Assembly: GCF_014284175.1 (NCBI RefSeq)
Contig: NZ_JACOGA010000002.1
Span: forward strand, 222,071-286,070
Reading direction: 5' to 3'
Origin: Affinundibacterium flavidum
GTDB lineage: Bacteria; Pseudomonadota; Gammaproteobacteria; Burkholderiales; Burkholderiaceae_D
Length of the DNA stretch: 64,000 nt
How positions within the stretch are numbered: position 1 is the first letter of the stretch; every line of letters begins with the position of its first letter. Of the stretch, positions 36,022 through 45,298 are shown in pieces. The notes below the pieces were generated by a model. The model was not told where the DNA came from. It saw only the letters and a list, made by a program, of their open reading frames with translations, and searched no databases. The position numbers were made by a program, and so were the translations under genes.

Positions 36022-38511
36022 TTATTTTACTTCTTTAACCGCAGCTTTAGCCGCAGGCCTAGTAGCCTTAGCTGGAGCTTTAGTTTCTACTTTTGTTTCC
36101 TTTGCTGCTGGTGCCGCCGCTGACGGTACCGCTGCTGGCGTTGAAGCTGGCGCTGTCGTAGCGTCTTTTGCGTCAGGCTTAGCATCCGTTCTCAAAGGCG
36201 TATTGTAATCCGCCATCATGTCGCTTGGTGGGAAGTTCATTTTGAACAATTCCAAACGCGATTGCGTGATCTTACGTGGCCAAGAATTATTATTGGTGTC
36301 GATATCGGCTGTTTCCAAATAAGGATCTTGCGTCAAGCTCACCATAGGCTCATCAGTCACGATCAGCTTAGTAAATTTCTTGGAGTTGTAGCGCCAGATT
36401 TCCGCTGGGATACGTTGAATGACTTTCTTACCGCTTTGAAGTTGGATTTCCAAAATCAAAGGCATGACCAAACCGCCGACGTTGGAGAAGTCAACCAGAT
36501 AGAAATGCTTGCCAGATTTCAGCATCGCTTTTTCATCGTCGTCCAAACCCTTCATCATGTCATTGTAATTATTCCGGTCTTTATTCGTGACCGTGAAATC
36601 ATCATGTTGATTGTAGAAGTCTTTGAGTTCAGGATGAGAATCTAAACGGCGCTCCAATTTACCTTTGTCAGTTTGATTGGCTGTAGAAATCGGTTCAGCA
36701 TCTTTCTGCGCACGACGCCATGCTTTCTCAACTTCTGGATCTTTTGTAGACATCGTGTATTCAACGATACCATCGATACTGATATCGACCGGATCAGTCG
36801 TGTAGAACCAACCGCGCCAGAACCAATCTAAATCCGTACCAGATGCATCTTCCATCGTGCGGAAGAAATCCGCTGGTGTAGGACGCTTAAATTTCCAACG
36901 CTGTGCATATTCCTTGAACGCGAAGTCAAACAATTCACGACCCAAAATCGTTTCACGCAAAATATGCAAACCGGCTGCCGGTTTCGCGTAGGCATTTGGT
37001 CCAAATTGCAAAATCGATTCTGAGTTAGTCATGATAGGCACTTGACCTTGACTCTTCATGTAATCAACGATGCCACGTGGTTCGCCGCGTGTGCCAGGAT
37101 AATTTTCTTCCCATGCTTGTTCAGCCAAACTTTGCACGAAGGAGTTCAAGCCCTCATCCATCCACGTCCACTGACGTTCGTCGGAATTGACGATCATAGG
37201 GAAATAGTTATGACCGACTTCATGAATAATCACACTAATCAAACCGTATTTAGTCCGTTTGGAATAGGTGGATTCACCTGTCTTTTTATCTTTAGTCGGA
37301 CGACCGCCGTTGAAAGACAACATAGGATATTCCATACCGCCTTGTGGGCCATTCACAGATTGTGCGATTGGATATGGATAATCGAGGGAGAATTTATTGT
37401 ATTGCTCAATCGTATGAATAATCGCTTGAGTTGAATATTGTCCCCACAAAGGATTCGCTTCTTTCGGATAGAAAGACATCGCTAAACCAGTACTAGTACC
37501 GGCTTTGTAACCTTGCGCATCCCAGATGTATTTACGTGAAGATGCCCAAGCAAAATCACGTACATTCTTCGCTTTGAAATGCCAAGTTTTGCTGCTTGTC
37601 GCGCGTGACTTTTCAGCTTCTTCCGCTTCTTTTTGCGTCACAATCACGACTGGCGTTTTTGCAGTACGTGCTTGCTTTAAACGATCGAGCTGCGTTGCTG
37701 TCAAGATTTTGTCAGCATTGCTCAATTCGCCAGTAGCAGAAACTACGTGATCACTAGGCACGGTCAATTGCACATCGTAATCACCGAATTCCAACGTAAA
37801 TTCGCCCGAGCCCAAGAACTGCTTATGCTGCCAGCCATACACATCATAGTAAGCCGCCATGCGTGGGAACCATTGTGCGATTTCGAAGATGTCATTCTTA
37901 TCTTCTTTGAAGTGCTCGTAGCCATCACGACCGGCGAGTAATTTACCGTTACCGATGTTGTAATTCCAATCGATACTAAACACGAACTTTGCACCAGGCT
38001 TCAATGTTGATGGCAAATCAATGCGCATCATCGTGCGGTTGATGACGTATTTCAATGCCTGACCATCAGCACCCTTGACGCTACCGATTTTAAAACCGCC
38101 GTCAAAATTGTCACGTTCGTTCATCATCGCCATTGCTTGGAAACTCACCGCATTCGGGTTTTTCCATGCATCACGGGAAGGCAAAGTGCGCGTTTTATTC
38201 GCATCAGAATCAGAACGGAAAATGTTTTGATCCAATTGCACCCATAGATAATTCAAAGTATCTGGTGAATTATTATGGTAAGTAATCGTCTCAGCACCAG
38301 TGATGGCGCGCTTGGATTCATCCAGGCTGGCGCGAATCACATAGTCAGCACGTTGCTGCCAGTAGGCGTGGCCTGGCGCACCGGAAGCCGTACGGACAGA
38401 TGTTGGCGTTGGCAATAAATCTTCTATTTGACGAAACTTATCGTCGGATTGGCCACCTGCAAAGGCGGGCATGCTCAAACATAAGAGCACTAATGACACT
38501 GGCAAACGCAT
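36022..38511 (-). CDS. M1-family (aminopeptidase N-like) metallopeptidase
   Basis: 829 aa, exported (signal peptide LPVSLVLLCLSMPAFAGG). Zinc site HEVGHNYF at 430-437 and the third ligand Glu453 in DEGLNSF, the usual 18-residue spacing of M1 gluzincins; GPQGGMEYPMLSF upstream is the GxMEN-like substrate motif, here GGMEYP. This is the large periplasmic M1 type that often neighbours DUF6702 and a TonB receptor. The last ~50 residues are Ala/Pro/Lys-rich and disordered (APAKATRPAAKAAVKEVK). Confidence 0.92.
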   Translation of the reverse strand: MRLPVSLVLLCLSMPAFAGGQSDDKFRQIEDLLPTPTSVRTASGAPGHAYWQQRADYVIRASLDESKRAITGAETITYHNNSPDTLNYLWVQLDQNIFRSDSDANKTRTLPSRDAWKNPNAVSFQAMAMMNERDNFDGGFKIGSVKGADGQALKYVINRTMMRIDLPSTLKPGAKFVFSIDWNYNIGNGKLLAGRDGYEHFKEDKNDIFEIAQWFPRMAAYYDVYGWQHKQFLGSGEFTLEFGDYDVQLTVPSDHVVSATGELSNADKILTATQLDRLKQARTAKTPVVIVTQKEAEEAEKSRATSSKTWHFKAKNVRDFAWASSRKYIWDAQGYKAGTSTGLAMSFYPKEANPLWGQYSTQAIIHTIEQYNKFSLDYPYPIAQSVNGPQGGMEYPMLSFNGGRPTKDKKTGESTYSKRTKYGLISVIIHEVGHNYFPMIVNSDERQWTWMDEGLNSFVQSLAEQAWEENYPGTRGEPRGIVDYMKSQGQVPIMTNSESILQFGPNAYAKPAAGLHILRETILGRELFDFAFKEYAQRWKFKRPTPADFFRTMEDASGTDLDWFWRGWFYTTDPVDISIDGIVEYTMSTKDPEVEKAWRRAQKDAEPISTANQTDKGKLERRLDSHPELKDFYNQHDDFTVTNKDRNNYNDMMKGLDDDEKAMLKSGKHFYLVDFSNVGGLVMPLILEIQLQSGKKVIQRIPAEIWRYNSKKFTKLIVTDEPMVSLTQDPYLETADIDTNNNSWPRKITQSRLELFKMNFPPSDMMADYNTPLRTDAKPDAKDATTAPASTPAAVPSAAAPAAKETKVETKAPAKATRPAAKAAVKEVK

Positions 38512-38871
38512 TATGTTTTACTCCGTGAAGTGGAAGAAAATGGGATAAATAAGTTGAATTCGAATTAAATTCGCATTGATTTTTGATTTACTTCTAGAAA
38601 AATCCCCGACACTTAGAACACACGAACCAGCAAAAGTTCCGCGAACAGGACAAGATTTCAATGAACTCTGCGTAATCTTGCATGGCTAGGGGAGATGTCG
38701 TATATTCATTTCCAAATGGAAAGCTTGGCATACGCTATTATCGAAGCCTGCTCCACCGCACAAAAATATTATTTTCCTTAAGCGTCTTCGTCTCAATATA
38801 GAAACCCTAGGAATATCGCGCAAAATACCCTCAACAATGGCTACTCAATCAAATTCATACTTGGAAACATC
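38512..38871. other. Divergent promoter region
   Basis: 360 bp between the M1 operon and the outer-membrane protein gene. AT-rich, no gene seen. Should hold both promoters; no operator-like symmetry stood out. Confidence 0.5.
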
Positions 38872-39750
38872 ATGCCCAAATTCATACAAGCGAGATGGTC
38901 AATAAGCACTTTCACCTTTGCTGTCGGCCTCGCGCTCAGCTTTGTGTTCAGCTTTGTGAATTTTGAAGCGCGTGCTCAAACGTCCGGGTCAACGATCAAT
39001 CCCAATAAGGCCACAGACTCTGACGACGTTATCAGCAGCGATCGCCCGGGTTTTGTGGAGTCGAGCAAAGTGATGGGACGAGGTCGATTTCAATTTGAGT
39101 CAGGTTTAGGCTTAACGAATAACAATCAACAAGGCGTACGCGAAACAAGTACCAGCCTTCCCTTTCTACTCCGCTACGGTAGCGCCGATACCTGGGAACT
39201 AAGGCTGGAAAGTGATGGCTGGACTCAGGTTCGCACGCGTCAGGCCGATCAATCAGTCAGCCGCCAACACGGTTACACCGATCTCAACCTCGGCCTCAAA
39301 TGGCATATGCAAGATGGCGATGAGACCAAGGCTCAAGCAGCGATTGCATGGTTAGCTGGCTTGGATCTCACCACAGGCTCGGCAGCATTTCGCGGCGCAG
39401 CTGCTACGCCTTCGGTGCGCATGGTCGCAGAATGGGAATTGCCGCAGGATTTTAGCTTTGCGATCATGCCGGGAATTTCATGGGAAAGGAACGATACCGG
39501 CAAACGATTTAGCAAAGGCATTTTGGGATTGACATTGGGTCACGCTCTAAATGAGCATTGGAATGCCTATGTAGAATTGAGTGGCGAACAACTCGCAGCC
39601 AAACACAATGGAGGCTCAGTTGTCAGCTATGGTGCAGGCGTCAGTTGCATCGTCACTCGCGATGTGCAAATAGACTTCTCCATGGCGAAGCTTTGGTCGG
39701 GAAACGCGCCGAATTTGCAGGCGGGCTTGGGCTTTTCATTACGTTTCTGA
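38872..39750 (+). CDS. Outer-membrane beta-barrel protein (phenol MetA-pathway transporter-like)
   Basis: 292 aa with an N-terminal signal anchor (FTFAVGLALSFVFSFVNFEARA). The mature region begins ISSDRPGFVESSKVMGRGRFQFESGLGL, the opening of the 'putative MetA-pathway of phenol degradation' outer-membrane family, then alternates short amphipathic strands (LPFLLRYGSADTWELRLESDGW, GYTDLNLGLKWHM) to a C-terminal Phe (GLGFSLRF), the barrel-insertion signal. TTGGAA precedes the ATG. Substrate unknown; it stands alone. Confidence 0.8.
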   Translation: MPKFIQARWSISTFTFAVGLALSFVFSFVNFEARAQTSGSTINPNKATDSDDVISSDRPGFVESSKVMGRGRFQFESGLGLTNNNQQGVRETSTSLPFLLRYGSADTWELRLESDGWTQVRTRQADQSVSRQHGYTDLNLGLKWHMQDGDETKAQAAIAWLAGLDLTTGSAAFRGAAATPSVRMVAEWELPQDFSFAIMPGISWERNDTGKRFSKGILGLTLGHALNEHWNAYVELSGEQLAAKHNGGSVVSYGAGVSCIVTRDVQIDFSMAKLWSGNAPNLQAGLGFSLRF

Positions 39751-39987
39751 AATTATCAAACAACAATCACCACAGCTCGTATTCTTAATTTTTATGAATT
39801 TCAAGGAAGGCCCCTGTCAGAGCAGGATTAAACTGTGGTTTTATCTGGCATTCCTCAGCAATTCCTCGCCAAGATTGCCAAGCACACCATAAAACCTCAG
39901 GGATTTTCGGTAAAATGAGAAGCTTCATTTACGTTTACTTCTATCGGCCAAGACTATGGTCGCTCATTTTCGATTAGGTTTTTTGTC

Positions 39988-42711
39988 ATGTTTAAACAAT
40001 TCAAGCAATCAATTTTGGGGCGCACATTAGCTAACACTGATGACACCGACAAGCTTGAATCGGATACGCACACTGATCTTCGCCGCCACAATCCAATTGC
40101 GACGAATGCTGATGTCGGGAAACCGCAAGAAAGCATTCTTGATCAAATAGATAAAGAATGGGATTTACAACAGGCCGCGTACGCTCGCTCCAAAGTTGAG
40201 CGTGACATGTTGATCGACGCCAACAGCCGCGTCAATTTCGAACAAGAATTATTAATCAAAGTTCGCACCCGCCTGCAAGCAGAGAAACAAGCTGAAAAAT
40301 TAGCTGAGCAGCGTCTGGAAAGCGAGCAGCAAGCGCTGGAATTGCATCAACAGAGAGTCGCCAAAGAACAAGAAGCTGAAAAAGCCGCGCAAAATACTTT
40401 AGAAATTGAAGAGCAATTGCGATTAACGGCACAGCAGCTCCACGATAGCGAAGCCGCCGCACATGCGGCAGCTACCAACCAGCTTAAAGTCCATCAACAA
40501 GCGACGCTGACTGCACAAGAACGTGTACAAATCGAGCTGCAAACACAAAGCATCACGGCGCAAAAACTACAAGCCGAATCTGAATTATTACTCGCTTTGC
40601 AAAGCAATTCCGTCAAAGAACAAGCAACGCTAGACGAGGCACAACAGCGCTTAAGTACCGAACAAGAATTAGCTCAAGTGAGTGCGCAACGTGTCGCCGA
40701 AGAACTCACTTTACAAGCGACTATTCAACAACGCATACAAGCAGATCAAGAAGCAGAACGGCTAGCGCGTGAACGTCTGCAAGCTGAACAGGCCGCCATC
40801 GACGCTCTGCATCGCAATGAACAACTAGAGCTGCAACTGATACAAACGAATAACGCCAAAGTAGAAGCGGAAAACGAACTACTTAAAACCACTAGACTCA
40901 AAATATCTGTTGAGCGTGAAGCGAAACTCAAGAGCACTGAGCGTTTATTAGTGAGTCGCCTCGCAGAACAAAAAGCTCAGGAAAGAATGGCCAGCGAGGC
41001 AGAACTTGCCAATCTGATCCAAGAAAAAATTTTGGCGGAGACGGCTTTAATGGAATCAGCAGTCGCCTTGTCTATCGACGAAGACAAGGCTGAACAAGCA
41101 GCAAAAAACAAGCTAGAACTAGAACTATTAGCGACACAAAAAGCGGAAGAGCACGCCATCGCCGACCATGAAGCCTTACTCCACAGCCAACGTCGCCAAG
41201 CCGCTGAAGCTGATCTATTAGCACAAGTCGAAGCCCGTACCCGCGCCGAACGTAGCGCGCAAGAAGTCTCCGCATTGCAATTAGCAGCAGCACAAGAAGC
41301 GGCACAAACTGCAGAAAAACGCCTGCAAGCAGAACGTGATGCAGAAACCGCGGCACGCCAAAGACAAAGCAACGACCAACTCGCCATAGAGGCAGAACAA
41401 CAACGTCTGGCACACGAACAATCTTTGTTGGAAGCAGCCCAACGATTAGCCGCAGCAGAACTCGAAGCAGAAACGATTGCCAGAGAACGGGTATCGATCT
41501 CCCTTCAAGCACAACAAAAAGCACTACAACGGCAGCAAGCAGAAATTGATGCGCAACGCTTGGTTGAACAAAGAATTTTGACTGAAGCGGAATTACTCAA
41601 ATCCACACAAGACCAAATCGCTCTGGAAGCAAATGCAGACCAACTATTACAAACCCGACTGGCGCAAGAAAATATTCTGAAACAACAAGCAGAAGAATTA
41701 CAAAAACTAGAAACGCAACATACCGACATACAACAACGCAAAACGCAAGCGGAGCAACAAGGCATCACCTTGCGCCATGACAGGCTGGAATTAGAACAAG
41801 AATTACAAAGCGTACAGTTGAAACGACAAACACTAGAAACTCAAGTTGCGCAACTACATGTCGACGCGGAAAATTTAAGTGCACAAGTCGAACAAGAAAG
41901 ATTATTGCTGACGCAAGCACATGAAAAAATTGCACACGAATTAGATTTAAGCGCCAAAGCGAAAGCAAGATTGCAGGCAGAAAAGGCAGCGACTGTGATC
42001 GCTCAACAGCGGATTTTGCGCGAGCAAGAAGCCGAAGCTTTAGCGCGCGAACGGGCAGAACACGAAACACAAAATATCGCTACAGAACAAGCAAGGCTCG
42101 CAGCGCAAGATCAGGCAATTGCTGCAGAACAGGCGCGGCAGGCAGCCGAAGAACAGGCGCAAGCTTTAGCTGCACAGTGTCAACAAATCGCGCAAGAAGT
42201 TGATGAACGCGATGCGCAATTATTGCGAATGCAGCGACTAGCTCAAGATCCACAACTGTCTTTGGAAATCGAATTACCAGAGCAATTAGCAACTACAAGC
42301 ACAACAACATCAGCAAATGCCCATGATGAATTCAACATTTCCAACCATGCCGAAGTTGCTGCCGACATAGGCTCAGCCTTAGTTCAAGTCAATTCCCGCA
42401 TCGACAACAAAGACGATTTCGAACTATATTTAGAAACTGTCAATCGTTCCAAGCCACGCGTCAGTTCCTTCACTATAGCTCTCATACTCACCGCGGTTAT
42501 TGCGGTGGCAGGCTATTGGTGGTGGCAACAGCAAGCTGCACAAGAAGCGCTGAAGTCGAAGAAAGTGACGGCTACACAAGTCAACACACGGGGTAACAAT
42601 AAAACGAATTCAACTAGCGAATTTGATAAGAGTAAAGCATCAAATTCTACAATTCAAGATCAATTATTTCAGCCCAAATTAGATAAACATTACGAACAAC
42701 TCAAACGCTGA
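39988..42711 (+). CDS. Giant Gln/Ala/Glu-rich coiled-coil protein with one C-terminal membrane helix
   Basis: 907 aa. After a short polar N-terminus (MFKQFKQSILGRTL), residues about 60-750 are an almost uninterrupted coiled coil made of A/E/Q/L/R in irregular repeats of the kind AxxRLQAEQEAExxAxxRL. An acidic linker holding a conserved-looking SRIDNKDDFELYLETVNRSK precedes a single membrane helix (FTIALILTAVIAVAGYWWW) near 830-850, leaving a ~55-residue C-terminal tail rich in Lys/Asn/Ser. No known family was recognised. The topology (long coil on one side, one helix, short tail) suggests a structural or tethering role; this is inference. The region between it and the barrel gene (39751-39987) holds nothing evident. 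Confidence 0.8.
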   Translation: MFKQFKQSILGRTLANTDDTDKLESDTHTDLRRHNPIATNADVGKPQESILDQIDKEWDLQQAAYARSKVERDMLIDANSRVNFEQELLIKVRTRLQAEKQAEKLAEQRLESEQQALELHQQRVAKEQEAEKAAQNTLEIEEQLRLTAQQLHDSEAAAHAAATNQLKVHQQATLTAQERVQIELQTQSITAQKLQAESELLLALQSNSVKEQATLDEAQQRLSTEQELAQVSAQRVAEELTLQATIQQRIQADQEAERLARERLQAEQAAIDALHRNEQLELQLIQTNNAKVEAENELLKTTRLKISVEREAKLKSTERLLVSRLAEQKAQERMASEAELANLIQEKILAETALMESAVALSIDEDKAEQAAKNKLELELLATQKAEEHAIADHEALLHSQRRQAAEADLLAQVEARTRAERSAQEVSALQLAAAQEAAQTAEKRLQAERDAETAARQRQSNDQLAIEAEQQRLAHEQSLLEAAQRLAAAELEAETIARERVSISLQAQQKALQRQQAEIDAQRLVEQRILTEAELLKSTQDQIALEANADQLLQTRLAQENILKQQAEELQKLETQHTDIQQRKTQAEQQGITLRHDRLELEQELQSVQLKRQTLETQVAQLHVDAENLSAQVEQERLLLTQAHEKIAHELDLSAKAKARLQAEKAATVIAQQRILREQEAEALARERAEHETQNIATEQARLAAQDQAIAAEQARQAAEEQAQALAAQCQQIAQEVDERDAQLLRMQRLAQDPQLSLEIELPEQLATTSTTTSANAHDEFNISNHAEVAADIGSALVQVNSRIDNKDDFELYLETVNRSKPRVSSFTIALILTAVIAVAGYWWWQQQAAQEALKSKKVTATQVNTRGNNKTNSTSEFDKSKASNSTIQDQLFQPKLDKHYEQLKR

Positions 42712-42731
42712 TAAATTGACGCGATACACAT

Positions 42732-43658
42732 TTAAAATTTGCCTAAAGCAATCACACCAGCAGCAATAAACAATGCCCCAAGCAAGCGTTGTACGCGATC
42801 GCCTTCGTCTAACAAATGACCGCCTATCAAAGCCGCAAATAGCATCGACACTTCACGTGCCGGTGCGACGTGGCTGAGTGGTGCAGCCTGCATTGCATAC
42901 AACACGAGCACATACGAAATCGGACTAATCGCACCGACGACGAACGCATACTTCCATTCTTTTTGCCACGAGCTGAGGGTCGCTGCGGTATCACGCAACA
43001 GGGCGGGAAGTAACAAACCTATTCGTACAAAATTGCCGAAGTAATCGACCAAAATCGGTGACAGCATCAAGACTTTGACGGTATAACCATCAAGCACCGT
43101 ATATGCGGCAATAAATAGGCCCGTGCATAGGCCGTAAAAAATCCCTTTACGAATTCTCAATGCACCTGCGTGATGATCTGAACCATCAGCAGATGCTTGC
43201 GAACTTGCGTCCTTCACTTGGCGCAAAGAGCGCAATAAGCGCGGACCACCTGCAATCAAAAATACACCTCCGACCACAGCTAACACGCCTGCACCACCAA
43301 TCAGGGTTAAATGCTCGCCCAAAAATAAGATCGCAACCGCAGAAGATATCAAAGGACCGGAACCACGCGCCAAGGGATACACCACGGTCAAATCTGCTTT
43401 GCGATAACCGCGCAGCAAAGTAATGAAGTACAAAACGTGCAACAGACCACTCGCCGCGATAAATGCCCACTCTAACCAACCCCAGGCTGGCACTACGTCC
43501 CATCCCACATACAAACCGACGGGTGCCCACACGGCTGCCATGATGAGCGAACTAAAACCAGCAAAACGCACATCACCGCCCGCTTTTTTTGCAGCGATGT
43601 TCCAAAGAGCGTGAATCAGACCAGCGAGAATAACGAGAAGAAAGGCGGAGGTAGACAC
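42732..43658 (-). CDS. EamA/DMT-family transporter
   Basis: 308 aa starting at GTG (43656-43658), supported by AGGAAT six bases upstream. About ten membrane helices in two EamA repeats: LLVILAGLIHALWNIAAKKA opens the first, YGLCTGLFIAAYTVLDGY the second, with YPLARGSGPLISSAVAILFLGE and VAPAREVSMLFAALIGGHLL as paired motifs at the fourth-fifth helices. Exports small metabolites or amino acids; the substrate cannot be told. Convergent with the coiled-coil gene, 20 bp between stops. Confidence 0.88.
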   Translation of the reverse strand: MSTSAFLLVILAGLIHALWNIAAKKAGGDVRFAGFSSLIMAAVWAPVGLYVGWDVVPAWGWLEWAFIAASGLLHVLYFITLLRGYRKADLTVVYPLARGSGPLISSAVAILFLGEHLTLIGGAGVLAVVGGVFLIAGGPRLLRSLRQVKDASSQASADGSDHHAGALRIRKGIFYGLCTGLFIAAYTVLDGYTVKVLMLSPILVDYFGNFVRIGLLLPALLRDTAATLSSWQKEWKYAFVVGAISPISYVLVLYAMQAAPLSHVAPAREVSMLFAALIGGHLLDEGDRVQRLLGALFIAAGVIALGKF

Positions 43659-43896
43659 AGGATTCCTGAAAGATTTGAGACTGGGATTTGAGACTAATAT
43701 TGGGCACTAACAAAGTTAGTGCAGAGTGTAGCAAACATCCTCAAAAAATCTCGCATGATTGGTATTAAGGAAGGCAAATAAAATCAGAAACGGTTTTATT
43801 ATTGCAAAATTACCTCATTGTTTTTCTAGTCATAAATCCTTAAAAAATCTACACTGAGAGCTGCAAAATTTTTGTCAATAAGTTGAAAGGCAAGAC

Positions 43897-44088
43897 ATGA
43901 AACATTTTCTATTGTTGCTCATTGGCGGTCTTGCACTATACGGGATCTGGCAATTGACAACGCCCTTGCTGCGAAAAAACGCTACGCAAGCCATCTCCAG
44001 ACATGGGCTACGTATCGTCGCATTTATTCTGATTTTGGTCATTTTATTGATCACAGCCTATTACACACCTGCACTTCATTTACTCTAA
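43897..44088 (+). CDS. Small two-helix membrane protein
   Basis: 63 aa. AAAGGCAAG lies just before the ATG, a good ribosome-binding site. Two hydrophobic helices (LLLLIGGLALYGIWQL and IVAFILILVILLITAYYTP) around a basic polar loop (LLRKNATQAISRHGLR). It is 12 bp upstream of the SPFH lipoprotein gene on the same strand, so probably cotranscribed and possibly a membrane partner. No family recognised. Confidence 0.75.
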   Translation: MKHFLLLLIGGLALYGIWQLTTPLLRKNATQAISRHGLRIVAFILILVILLITAYYTPALHLL

Positions 44089-44100
44089 ACAGGACGCTCT

Positions 44101-44952
44101 ATGAAATCTTTTTTCTCCAAACTTGCTCCACTCGCTTTATTTTCCTGCGTCGCGATCTTGTCCGGCTGTACCCAAATTGATACCGGCAATGTCGGTGTCG
44201 AACGCACTCTGGGCAAGGTAGGCAAAGATGCTTTGCCGCCCGGCGTGTACTTCACCGTCTTTAAAACCGTGGATGAGTTCACAGCGAAAGAAGTCAGTTT
44301 TCAATTGCAAGACATGACGCCAAAAAGCCGTGACAATCTCACGATGAAAGACGTCGACATCGATATCTATTTCAAAACCATGCCTGCCGCAATTCCCGGC
44401 CTTTACACCAAATATCAAGGCGATGTGGTGCAGCACAAACAAGTCGTGAAAGACGGCACCAGCGATTTGGTCATCGCCTACAGCCGTGTATCACGTGAAG
44501 CCCGTGAATCGGTCTATAAATCGATTGCCCAATTAGACGCCACCACCATGCACACCAAGCGCACCGAATTGGCAGAGATGGTCAGAGCTAGTCTACAAGC
44601 GGAGCTGGATGCTAACGATAAGGGCGCGTTCTTGATCACGGCGGTGAATGTACGTAATTTACTAACCGATCCAGCGATCGAAGCAGCCATCCGCCAACGT
44701 GCTGAAACTGATCAGGCGATACAAAAGAAATTAAAGGAAGTCGATCTGGCACGCGCCGAAGCTGAACGTCTGATCGTACAGGCAGAAGGCGAAGCAAAAG
44801 CGAATAAAATCATTAGCGAGTCTTTAACACCGGCGCTCAAAGAATTACGTCTGGCAGAAATTCATCGTGATGCAGCGATTGCGGTTGCTTCAAAGGCTGG
44901 CAATACCGTCTTAATGGGTAATGCAACGCCCTTAATTAGTGTTAACAAATAA
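44101..44952 (+). CDS. SPFH/prohibitin-family lipoprotein
   Basis: 283 aa. Signal peptide with lipobox-like LSGC (Cys22 or 23), so probably lipid-anchored. The SPFH (band 7) domain follows: TGNVGVERTLGKVGKDALPPGVYF, then KDVDIDIYFKT, GTSDLVIAYSRVSREARESVY, then the long helical C-terminus (QRAETDQAIQKKLKEVDLARAEAERLIVQAEGEAKANKIISES) typical of prohibitins. SPFH proteins assemble into large membrane cages that guard proteases or organise microdomains. Downstream gap 44953-45298 has the MITE described next. Confidence 0.88.
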   Translation: MKSFFSKLAPLALFSCVAILSGCTQIDTGNVGVERTLGKVGKDALPPGVYFTVFKTVDEFTAKEVSFQLQDMTPKSRDNLTMKDVDIDIYFKTMPAAIPGLYTKYQGDVVQHKQVVKDGTSDLVIAYSRVSREARESVYKSIAQLDATTMHTKRTELAEMVRASLQAELDANDKGAFLITAVNVRNLLTDPAIEAAIRQRAETDQAIQKKLKEVDLARAEAERLIVQAEGEAKANKIISESLTPALKELRLAEIHRDAAIAVASKAGNTVLMGNATPLISVNK

Positions 44953-45114
44953 GGTGAACAAATAAGCTCAAGAATTCTTTAAACGCAGCGATCTAGGCAA
45001 AGACAACCTCGCCTAGTTCACCGCACTACATTGACATTCGGTGCGCAGCACCCAATCCCCAATATTTAACAAATAAGCTTTTCCTTCAATGCTATGATCG
45101 CACCACTATGATTT

Positions 45115-45274
45115 AGTAGGACTTACGCAAAATTGCGCTAGCTAGAGCCTGCTCTCGAATGCTTAAATCGGGGGCACTGAGTCGAAGGCAGTACAATTGC
45201 TTGGCCTGCCCCTGCGAAGGCAGGGGACGAGACGAACGTAACGACGCTAGCGTCTGTTTTGCGTAGGTCCTACT
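45115..45274. mobile_element. 160-bp MITE with imperfect terminal inverted repeats
   Basis: AGTAGGACTTACGCAAAA at the left end faces the inverse of AGTAGGACCTACGCAAAA at the right (17 of 18), and GCGCTAGC against GACGCTAGCG extends the match inward. Contains the AGAGCCTGCTCTCGAATGCT core (45144-45163) also found at 6563-6582 and an inner dyad CCTGCCCCTGCGAAGGCAGG. It ends 24 bp before the AsmA start codon, so the AsmA leader must start in or cross the element. Confidence 0.75.
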
Positions 45275-45298
45275 TAGACTTCTTTTCAGGAAAACGCC

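Noticed and set aside
40256..42292. Several long antisense frames under the coiled-coil gene
   Set aside because: They are Ser/Cys/Arg- or Val/Leu-rich mirrors of the biased GCA/GAA/CAA codons of the coil; no start signals or families.
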